Of a DNA stretch of 64,000 nt, positions 58,060-64,000 are shown in pieces. The stretch spans positions 235,376 to 299,375 of the forward strand of contig DASVQB010000041.1 in assembly GCA_036389295.1 (NCBI GenBank), read 5' to 3'. The position numbers were made by a program, and so were the translations under genes. Within the stretch, counting starts at the first letter, position 1. Every line of letters starts with the position of its first letter. The stretch comes from AC-37 sp036389295. GTDB taxonomy: Bacteria > Actinomycetota > Thermoleophilia > Solirubrobacterales > Thermoleophilaceae. The notes beneath the pieces are model-generated. The model made no database searches, was not told the DNA's origin, and saw only the letters and a program-made list of their open reading frames with translations.

Positions 58060-58920
58060 CTACTTCCTCGCCACGCGGATCTCGCAGTTCTTCACCTTGT
58101 CGCCCTCGTCGGCGCGGACCTTGTCGTGGCCGCCGGGGCCGCAGTCGACCCTGTCCCGCTTCCCGTTCTGCGTCGCCACGTTGTCGTTGCCCGGTCCGCC
58201 CTGCACGCGGTTCTTCCCGCCCCCGGCGTTGATCTTGTCGTCGCCGGCGCCGCCGTCGAGGCGGTCGCCGTCGCCGCCGCCCGACAGGTCGTCGTCGCCG
58301 TCGCCGCCCTTGAGCCGGTCGGCACCGCCGCGGCCGTCCAGCTCGTCGCTCCCGGGGCCGCCGTCGACCCGGTCGTCGCCCGGGCCGGCCAGCAGGCAGT
58401 CGTCGCCGGCGAGCCCGGCGATCACGTCGGCGCCGTCGAGGCCGGTGACCTTGTCGCTCCGCTCGGTCCCGGTCAGGGTCTCGGCGGCCTTGGTGCCGGT
58501 CAGGAGGTTGGCGCACTTGCCGGCGACCGCGACGTTGGCGATCGAGCCGACGCCCTGGGGATCGGCGAGGGTGGCCCCGCTCGGGCTCGCGAGGTCGAGG
58601 GCGAGGGTCTGGACGGGCTCGACGAGCTTGTCCTCCTTGGTGACCACCGCCACGACGACCGACGTCTGCCCGGCCGGGATCGCCGCCGTCCCGCTCGTCG
58701 CCTCGTAGTCCTTCGCCGCCTTCGCCGTGCCGTCGCTCGTGGCGAAGTCGAACAGGACCGGGGACTCGCTCGGCGCGTCGAGGGAGACCGTGAACGCGAC
58801 CGCCTGGCCCTCGGGCGCGGCGGCGTCGGAGACGGAGAGGGTGGCGGCGCCGGAGGTCGCCGTCACTCCGAGGAAGGCAGCGATGAGGGAGACGGCCGCG
58901 AACGCGGTGCGGGCACGCAC
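58060..58920 (-). CDS. Secreted Calx-beta / RTX calcium-binding protein
   Basis: About 286 residues: a signal peptide, a Calx-beta domain (about 25-130 from the chosen start; VAFTVSLDAPS and FATSDGTAKAAKDYEATSG), then about eight RTX nonapeptide repeats of GGxGxD type (DGADVIAGLAGDD to GGPGNDNV). A short C-terminus with two cysteines follows. RTX repeats bind calcium outside the cell. I prefer GTG 58920 because a signal peptide begins there; GTG 58983 and ATG 58962 are also open. No type I secretion gene is near, and the Sec signal makes one unnecessary. Confidence 0.86.
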   Translation of the reverse strand: MRARTAFAAVSLIAAFLGVTATSGAATLSVSDAAAPEGQAVAFTVSLDAPSESPVLFDFATSDGTAKAAKDYEATSGTAAIPAGQTSVVVAVVTKEDKLVEPVQTLALDLASPSGATLADPQGVGSIANVAVAGKCANLLTGTKAAETLTGTERSDKVTGLDGADVIAGLAGDDCLLAGPGDDRVDGGPGSDELDGRGGADRLKGGDGDDDLSGGGDGDRLDGGAGDDKINAGGGKNRVQGGPGNDNVATQNGKRDRVDCGPGGHDKVRADEGDKVKNCEIRVARK

Positions 58921-58987
58921 CCGGGGGAGTCTGTCAGCCCCCCGGGCGCACCGCAACCGCATCTCCCCCGGCCACCGCGTCACCTAG

Positions 58988-59004
58988 CCATCGCATAGCG
59001 ATGG
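58988..59004 (-). terminator. Hairpin after mdh
   Basis: CCATCGC and GCGATGG form a 7-bp stem with a three-base loop, 25 bases beyond the mdh stop. A four-A run lies on the mdh side of the plus strand, so it would not serve as a T-tract for mdh. Function as terminator is plausible by position only. Confidence 0.4.
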
Positions 59005-59028
59005 AAAAGCGACGCGGTGGCTTCGCGA

Positions 59029-59958
59029 CTACACGTTCTTCAGCGCCTCGACCAGCTCGCGGACGGCGTCGGCGGACTTGCCGAGCTCCTCGCGCTCGGC
59101 CGAGTCGAGGTCGATCTCCACGATCTGCTCGATGCCCTCGGCGCCGAGGCGGACCGGGACGCCGACGAACAGGCCGTCGATCCCGAACTCGCCCTGGCAG
59201 AGGGCGGCGCACGGGAGCACGCGCTTCTGGTCGAAGACGATCGAGTCCACCATCTCCGCCACCGCGGCCGCGGGGGCGTAGAACGCCGAGCCCTTCTGGA
59301 GGAGCTTCACCACCTCCGCGCCGCCATCGCGGGTGCGCTGGACTATCTCCTCCAACCGGTCGTCGGAGATCTTCTGGCGCACCGGGACGCCGGCCACGTT
59401 GGTGTAGGAGACGACCGGCACCATCGTGTCGCCGTGGCCGCCGAGCACGAAGCCGGTGACGTCGCGAACGGACACTCCGAGCTCCCACGCGAGGAAGGTG
59501 CGGAAGCGGGCGGAGTCGAGTATCCCCGCCATCCCGATCACACGCTGGCGGGGGAACTGCGTCGCGTCGTACGCGACGTGGCACATCGCGTCGAGCGGAT
59601 TGGTCACCACTATCACGATCGCGTCGGGCGAGCGGTCCTTCACCTCGCCTGCGACTCCGCCCACGATCTCCTTGTTCTTGGCGAGGAGGTCGTCGCGGCT
59701 CATCCCCGGCTGGCGGGGGAAGCCGGAGGTGATCACCACGATGTCGGAGCCGGCGGTCTCCTCGTAGCCGTTGGTGCCGACGACGTTGGGCTCGTATCCA
59801 ACCACCGGACCCGATTGGTTGAGGTCCAGTGCCTTGCCCTGCGGCATCCCCTCGACGATGTCGACCAACACAACGTCCGCGTAGTCACGCTCCGCAAGAC
59901 GTTGTGCAGTCGTTGCACCCACATTGCCTGCCCCTACTACAGTTACCTTCTTCCTCAT
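59029..59958 (-). CDS. mdh: Malate dehydrogenase (LDH-like type)
   Basis: A 309-residue NAD enzyme of the citric acid cycle. It has VGAGNVGATTA, the arginine in FPRQPGMSR that selects malate over lactate, VTNPLDAM and the active-site GGHGDTMVP. AAAGGTG lies before the ATG at 59958. The first 30 codons are AT-richer than the rest, perhaps because the promoter of the divergent gene, whose ATG is only 31 bases away, lies inside them. Confidence 0.96.
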   Translation of the reverse strand: MRKKVTVVGAGNVGATTAQRLAERDYADVVLVDIVEGMPQGKALDLNQSGPVVGYEPNVVGTNGYEETAGSDIVVITSGFPRQPGMSRDDLLAKNKEIVGGVAGEVKDRSPDAIVIVVTNPLDAMCHVAYDATQFPRQRVIGMAGILDSARFRTFLAWELGVSVRDVTGFVLGGHGDTMVPVVSYTNVAGVPVRQKISDDRLEEIVQRTRDGGAEVVKLLQKGSAFYAPAAAVAEMVDSIVFDQKRVLPCAALCQGEFGIDGLFVGVPVRLGAEGIEQIVEIDLDSAEREELGKSADAVRELVEALKNV

Positions 59959-59989
59959 TTCAATTCACCTTTCCCACGGAAGGAGCCTG

Positions 59990-60394
59990 ATGGCTGACTT
60001 TCTGACGGACCAGCGCAACGCCCTCGAGCAGCGACTCAAGGAGCTGCGCCCGCTGTACGACGAGTACCTGAGCCTCGAGCGGGTGAAGGAAGCGCTCGAG
60101 GGGGTCGGCGGCAGCGGCCGGCGTCGCGGTCCGGGGCGTCCGCCGGGAAGTCGCACGAACACGGCCACGGGCACTCGCCGCAAGAGCTCCAACGGACGCC
60201 GCCGGCGCGGTCGCGGCGGCGCCACGCGCGCCGACCAGGCGTTGAAGGTCGTCCGGGAGAACCCCGGCATCACCGTTTCGCAGATAGGCGATCGACTGAA
60301 CATCAAGCAGAAGAACTACCTGTATCGCGTGATGGCGAACCTCGAGAAGGACGGCGCCGTGAAGAAGCAGGGGAAGGGCTTCACCGCCACGTGA
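59990..60394 (+). CDS. AT-hook plus winged-helix DNA-binding protein, unknown
   Basis: A 134-residue protein. Residues 1-36 form a helix or coiled coil; residues 43-75 are basic with an AT-hook-like core RRRGPGRPPGS and later RRRRGRGG. The C-terminal 55 residues are a winged helix (ADQALKVVRENPGITVSQIGDRL, YLYRVMANLEKDGAVKKQ). AAGGAG lies five bases before the ATG. It could be a nucleoid-associated protein or a local regulator of the divergent mdh. Confidence 0.75.
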   Translation: MADFLTDQRNALEQRLKELRPLYDEYLSLERVKEALEGVGGSGRRRGPGRPPGSRTNTATGTRRKSSNGRRRRGRGGATRADQALKVVRENPGITVSQIGDRLNIKQKNYLYRVMANLEKDGAVKKQGKGFTAT

Positions 60395-60404
60395 GCGGGC
60401 GCGG

Positions 60405-61499
60405 CTAGGCCGCGACCCTATCCATCTCGGCGATCACCGCGTCCGCGACGTCCGACGTCCCGACCGCGGTCGGGTCGTCGCGCGAGGGCTTCATGTCGTA
60501 GGTGACCGACTCGCCCTTCCGGATCACCTCGGCGATGGCGGCCTCCATGCGCTCCGCCGCGTCGCGCTCCTCGATGTGGCGGAGCAGCATGACCCCCGAC
60601 AGCATCAGCGCCAGCGGGTTCACCTTGTTCTGACCCTTGTACTTCGGGGCCGAGCCGTGGACGGCCTCGAACACCGCGTAGTCGTCGCCGACGTTGGCGC
60701 CCGGCGCCATCCCGAGCCCGCCGATCAGGCCGGCGCCGAGGTCGGACACGATGTCGCCGTAGAGGTTGGGGAGCACGAGCACGTCGTACTCCTCCGGACG
60801 CGACACGAGCTGGTTGCACAGGTTGTCCACGATCCGGTCCTCGAACTCGATGTCCGGATACTCCTCCTCCGCGACCTCCCTCGCGGTCTTGAGGAACAGC
60901 CCGTCGGTGAACTTCATGATGTTCGCCTTGTGCACTGCAGTGACCTTTGACCGCTCGTGGGCCTTTGCGTACTCAAAGGCCTCTCTCACTATCCGCTTGG
61001 TGCCGGTGACGGATATCGGCTTGATCGACACCCCGATGTCCTCGCGCAGGACGGTCCCCTCGGTCTCCTGGATGAACTGCCGAAGCCGCTCGGTCTTCTC
61101 CTCGCCCAGCTCGTACTCCACACCCGCGTAGAGGTCCTCGTGGTTCTCGCGCACCACGACCAAGTCCGTCTCCGGGAAGCGCGTGCGCACCCCCTCGTAC
61201 GCCCTGCACGGACGCAGGCACGCGAACAGGTCGAGTTCCTTGCGCAGCGCCACGTTCACCGACCGGAAGCCCGATCCGACCGGGGTGGTGATGGGGCCCT
61301 TGATGGCGAGGCCGCGCTCGCGGATCGACTCGATCACGCGATCGGGGAGGGGCGTGCCCTCCTCCTCGTACACGTCGGTGCCGGCGTCCTGGAAGTCCCA
61401 CTCGAACTCCACGCCGGTCGCCTCGAGGACGCGCCTCACCGCCTCGGATATCTCGGGCCCGGTTCCGTCCCCGGGGATGAAGGTGACGCGGTAAGCCAA
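60405..61499 (-). CDS. Isocitrate dehydrogenase (IDH/IPMDH family)
   Basis: A 364-residue enzyme: IPGDGTGPEISEAV, the substrate loop GSGFRSVNVALRKELDLF that carries the Ser and Asn typical of isocitrate dehydrogenases, NLYGDIVSDLGAGLIGG and the cofactor loop EAVHGSAPKYKGQNKVNP. It should convert isocitrate to 2-oxoglutarate; NAD is more likely than NADP by length and type. The start is TTG 61499, with GGACCGAGG upstream; no ATG lies near. Neighbouring mdh and sdhA make this a citric acid cycle region. Confidence 0.9.
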   Translation of the reverse strand: MAYRVTFIPGDGTGPEISEAVRRVLEATGVEFEWDFQDAGTDVYEEEGTPLPDRVIESIRERGLAIKGPITTPVGSGFRSVNVALRKELDLFACLRPCRAYEGVRTRFPETDLVVVRENHEDLYAGVEYELGEEKTERLRQFIQETEGTVLREDIGVSIKPISVTGTKRIVREAFEYAKAHERSKVTAVHKANIMKFTDGLFLKTAREVAEEEYPDIEFEDRIVDNLCNQLVSRPEEYDVLVLPNLYGDIVSDLGAGLIGGLGMAPGANVGDDYAVFEAVHGSAPKYKGQNKVNPLALMLSGVMLLRHIEERDAAERMEAAIAEVIRKGESVTYDMKPSRDDPTAVGTSDVADAVIAEMDRVAA

Positions 61500-61554
61500 A
61501 CCTCGGTCCTTTCTACTTGGGGCGCGGCATTATGTCGTGTGGGACGATGAGCGG

Positions 61555-62718
61555 ATGCTCGGCGGCGGCCGGTCCATCCAGCTCGTGCGCGTGTTCGGGA
61601 TCCGCATCGGGGTGGACCCGAGCTGGTTCGTCGTGCTGTTCCTGGCGATCTGGGCGCTGTCCGGCTCCTACCAGGAGATGTTCCCCGACCAGGACACCAA
61701 GGCGTTCGCCCTCGCGACCGCGAGCGCGTTCCTGTTCTTCGGGTCGGTCGTGCTCCACGAGCTCGGGCACGCCCTGGTGGCGATCCGCAGCGGCATCGGG
61801 ATCGCCGGCATTGACCTGTGGCTGTTCGGGGGCGTCGCCCGGATGCGGAGCGACACGCGCAGCCCCGGCGAGGAGTTCCGCGTGGCCGTCGCCGGGCCGC
61901 TCGTAACGCTCGCGATCGTGCTGCTCTCGGTCGGGTCCGGGTGGCTCCTCTTCGGCGACGGCTTCGGCGACGCGCTGACCTTCGACGAGCGCGGCGAGGC
62001 GAGCGGCGGGGCGGCCGTCCTCGCCTTCCTCGCCTCCGTGAACGCGCTGCTCCTCGTCTTCAACCTCGTGCCCGGCTACCCGCTCGACGGCGGCCGCATC
62101 GCCCGCGCGATCGCCTGGTGGCGGACCGGCGACCGCGAGCGCGCCACCCGCTTCGTGGCCCGGCTCGGCCGCGCGTTCGGGCTGCTCCTGATCGGGCTGG
62201 GGCTGTTCGAGCTGCTCCAGGGCGGCGCGCTCGTCTGGGCCGCCTGGGCGATGGCGATCGGGTTCATGCTCTCCCAGGCCGCGCGCGGCGCGGAGCTCCA
62301 GACGCGGCTCGCGGAGAAGATCGGCGGCCTGCGGGTCGCCGACGTGATGGACGCGGAGCCGGTCCTTCTCCCCGCCCAGACCAAGCTCGACCGCGCGCTC
62401 GACGAGTTCTTCCTCCGCTACCGCTGGACGTGGTTCCCGGTCGTCGACGCGACCGGCCGCTTCCTCGGGCTCGTCAGCCGCCAGAAGGTCGAGGACGTGC
62501 CCGAGGCGCTTCGGGCCGGGTCGAGCGTGGACCAGGTGATGACGCTCGACCGCTCGAACGCCTACCGGATCGGGATGGACGAGCCGTTCGAGTCGCTGCT
62601 CGGCTCGGAGGGCCTCCAGCGGCTCGGCGCGGTCATGGCGGTCGACCGCGAGGGCGTGGTGCGCGGCGTCGTGACGATCGACATGGTCCGGCGGGCACTG
62701 CGGCCCTCGACCCCCTGA
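61555..62718 (+). CDS. Site-2 protease-like M50 metalloprotease with CBS domains
   Basis: About 387 residues: several membrane helices, HELGH (residues 68-72 from the chosen start) on the third segment, the second zinc motif in LVPGYPLDGGR, and two CBS domains (about 265-385; VADVMDAEPVLL and VDQVMTLDRS). This is the S2P/SpoIVFB-like class that cuts membrane-bound regulators. CBS domains may sense adenine nucleotides. ATG 61555 has GAGCGG upstream; GTG 61537 is an alternative. It is divergent from the isocitrate dehydrogenase. Confidence 0.92.
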   Translation: MLGGGRSIQLVRVFGIRIGVDPSWFVVLFLAIWALSGSYQEMFPDQDTKAFALATASAFLFFGSVVLHELGHALVAIRSGIGIAGIDLWLFGGVARMRSDTRSPGEEFRVAVAGPLVTLAIVLLSVGSGWLLFGDGFGDALTFDERGEASGGAAVLAFLASVNALLLVFNLVPGYPLDGGRIARAIAWWRTGDRERATRFVARLGRAFGLLLIGLGLFELLQGGALVWAAWAMAIGFMLSQAARGAELQTRLAEKIGGLRVADVMDAEPVLLPAQTKLDRALDEFFLRYRWTWFPVVDATGRFLGLVSRQKVEDVPEALRAGSSVDQVMTLDRSNAYRIGMDEPFESLLGSEGLQRLGAVMAVDREGVVRGVVTIDMVRRALRPSTP

Positions 62719-62731
62719 AATAGAATCGCCG

Positions 62732-62751
62732 CGCCCCGCGCGAGCGGGGCG
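62732..62751 (+). promoter_or_regulatory. GNRA-capped hairpin just before sdhA
   Basis: CGCCCCGC and GCGGGGCG pair as an 8-bp stem with a GCGA tetraloop. It ends five bases before the sdhA ATG and holds the only G-rich sequence that could pair with 16S rRNA. It may be a terminator for the upstream gene or a translational control element for sdhA. Confidence 0.5.
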
Positions 62752-62756
62752 TACCT

Positions 62757-64000
62757 ATGCCATACCACGACGTCCTCGTCATCGGAGCCGGCCTGGCCGG
62801 CATGCGCGCCGCCCTCGCCGCGGCCGAGGAGGGCGCGTCCGTGGGGATCGTCTCCAAGGTCCACCCGGTCCGCTCGCACTCGAACGCGGCCCAGGGCGGG
62901 ATCAACGCCGCGCTCAACCCCGAGGACTCCTGGGAGTCGCACGCCTTCGACACCGTCAAGGGATCCGACTACCTCGGCGACCAGGACGCCATCGAGATCA
63001 TGTGCCGCGAGGCGCCGAACGAGATCCTCGACCTCGAGCACCTGGGCGTCACGTTCCACCGCAACGAGGAGGGGAGGCTCGGCACCCGCGCCTTCGGCGG
63101 CGCCTCGGCGGCCCGGACCTACTACGTGGCCGACATCACCGGCCAGGCGATCCTCCACGTCCTCTACGAGCAGCTCATGCGCCACGACGAGGTGCTCCGC
63201 TACGAGGAGTGGTTCGTGACCAACCTCGTCCGCGACGACGGCGGCCACGTGGCCGGCTGCGTCGTGCGCAACCTCCGCGACGGCTCGATGGACACGTTCG
63301 CGGCCAAGACCGTGATCCTCGCGAGCGGCGGCAACGGCCAGATCTACACGCCGACCACCAACGCGCTGATCTGCACCGGCGACGGGATCGCGATGGCGTA
63401 CCGGATCGGCGCGCCGCTGATGGACATGGAGATGGTCCAGTACCACCCGACCACGCTCGCCGGCAACGGCCTCCTGATCACCGAGGGGGCCCGCGGCGAG
63501 GGCGCGCATCTGCTCAACTCCGAAGGCCGTCGTTTCATGGAGGACTACGCGCCCAACAAGATGGAGCTCGCCTCGCGCGACGTCGTCTCGCGCGCCGAGC
63601 AGACGGAGATCAACGAGGGCCGCGGCGTCGGCCCCGACGGGCAGGGCATCTACCTCGACATCACGGTCGTGCCGCGCAAGCGCGTGCTCGAGGCGCTGCG
63701 CGAGATCGTCAACATCGGCCGCGACTTCGCCGGCACCGACATCACGCGCGAGCCGATCATGATCCGCCCGGGCCAGCACTACATCATGGGCGGCGTCAAG
63801 ACCGACACCGACGGCGCGACGCCGATCACCGGCCTGTACGCCGCCGGCGAGGTCGCCTGCGTGTCGGTCCACGGCGGCAACCGCCTCGGCGCCAACTCGC
63901 TGCTCGACACGCTCATCTTCGGCCGCCGCTCCGGCGAGCACGCCGCGGCCCGCAGCCAGGACATGGCGATGCCCAAGGCGCCCGCCTCGCGGCTGCGCGA
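62757..64000 (+). CDS. sdhA: Succinate dehydrogenase flavoprotein subunit (partial, C-terminus outside window)
   Basis: About 414 residues are visible before the right edge. The FAD-binding VIGAGLAGMRAAL, the flavin-linking H41 in SHSNAAQGGINAAL, HPTTL, TEGARGEGA and the second FAD segment GLYAAGEVACVSVHGGNRLGANSL are present. It oxidises succinate to fumarate and feeds electrons to SdhB. ATG 62757 is the start, right after a strong hairpin. SdhB and the anchors are expected downstream or beyond the edge. Confidence 0.95.
   Translation, partial: MPYHDVLVIGAGLAGMRAALAAAEEGASVGIVSKVHPVRSHSNAAQGGINAALNPEDSWESHAFDTVKGSDYLGDQDAIEIMCREAPNEILDLEHLGVTFHRNEEGRLGTRAFGGASAARTYYVADITGQAILHVLYEQLMRHDEVLRYEEWFVTNLVRDDGGHVAGCVVRNLRDGSMDTFAAKTVILASGGNGQIYTPTTNALICTGDGIAMAYRIGAPLMDMEMVQYHPTTLAGNGLLITEGARGEGAHLLNSEGRRFMEDYAPNKMELASRDVVSRAEQTEINEGRGVGPDGQGIYLDITVVPRKRVLEALREIVNIGRDFAGTDITREPIMIRPGQHYIMGGVKTDTDGATPITGLYAAGEVACVSVHGGNRLGANSLLDTLIFGRRSGEHAAARSQDMAMPKAPASRLR

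Overview
The window is about 72% GC and nearly every base is coding. Starts are often GTG (TTG for metG and the isocitrate dehydrogenase). About a dozen gene pairs overlap by four bases (GTGA or ATGA). The order mfd - PpiC lipoprotein - mazG - eno - ftsB and pth - rplY - prs - glmU - tRNA-Gln, an LCP protein, MMPL, FmdB-type and LDH-like malate dehydrogenase genes, and many small high-GC proteins of unknown function point to a deep-branching actinobacterium. Thermoleophilia (Gaiellales/Solirubrobacterales) is my best guess; this is inference, because no rRNA or other marker can be compared here. No mobile element, phage gene, CRISPR array or rRNA is visible.

Bases 1-9792 hold one minus-strand operon of at least twelve genes that leaves the window on the left. 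It encodes a private type II fatty-acid machine: acyl-CoA carboxyltransferase, malonyl transacylase, KAS III, ketoreductase, ACP, MaoC dehydratase and InhA-like enoyl reductase. These are followed by an SCP2 lipid carrier, a thioester-reductase-like SDR, a class III aminotransferase, an SRPBCC/cyclase and an acyl-CoA dehydrogenase. The simplest reading is that an ACP-bound acyl chain is built, released reductively as an aldehyde and transaminated to an amine or amino-lipid. A NarL-type response regulator is divergent from the operon, and its likely GAF-HisKA_3 kinase is convergent to the regulator (9959-11790).

Bases 11986-17596 carry a YbdK-type carboxylate-amine ligase, a stand-alone DUF2090 aldolase-like protein, csrA, several small unknown genes, ftsB and eno. 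Bases 17593-28571 are housekeeping: mazG, a PpiC/SurA lipoprotein, mfd, pth, rplY, aarF, prs and glmU. A tRNA-Gln follows. Bases 28754-41429 hold a PucR regulator, ispE-rsmA-tatD-metG (all overlapping), an M23 peptidase with a long Pro/Ala tail, rsmI, a ROK kinase, an LCP ligase, an FmdB-like protein and glyS.

Bases 41434-47492 contain an M28 peptidase and a possible lipid module: an R2-like di-iron oxidase fused to an SCP2 domain, an alpha/beta hydrolase, an MMPL exporter and a TetR regulator, with a 10-bp motif shared by the MMPL and TetR upstream regions. Bases 47583-58920 hold a second M23 peptidase, a membrane protein, lon-hsp20, a metallo-beta-lactamase-fold enzyme, an SDR-SRPBCC pair, a secreted GH5 glycosidase, a GST-like protein and a Calx-beta/RTX protein. 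Bases 59029-64000 are central metabolism: mdh, a divergent AT-hook/winged-helix protein, isocitrate dehydrogenase, an M50-CBS protease and the start of sdhA.

Two patterns run across the window. First, the 3' ends of four genes, stop codon included, are copied as short direct repeats just downstream. Second, three genes (pth, an alpha/beta hydrolase, GH5) have no ATG, GTG or TTG upstream of clearly homologous N-terminal sequence. For pth the best start is a CTG inside a CTGA overlap.
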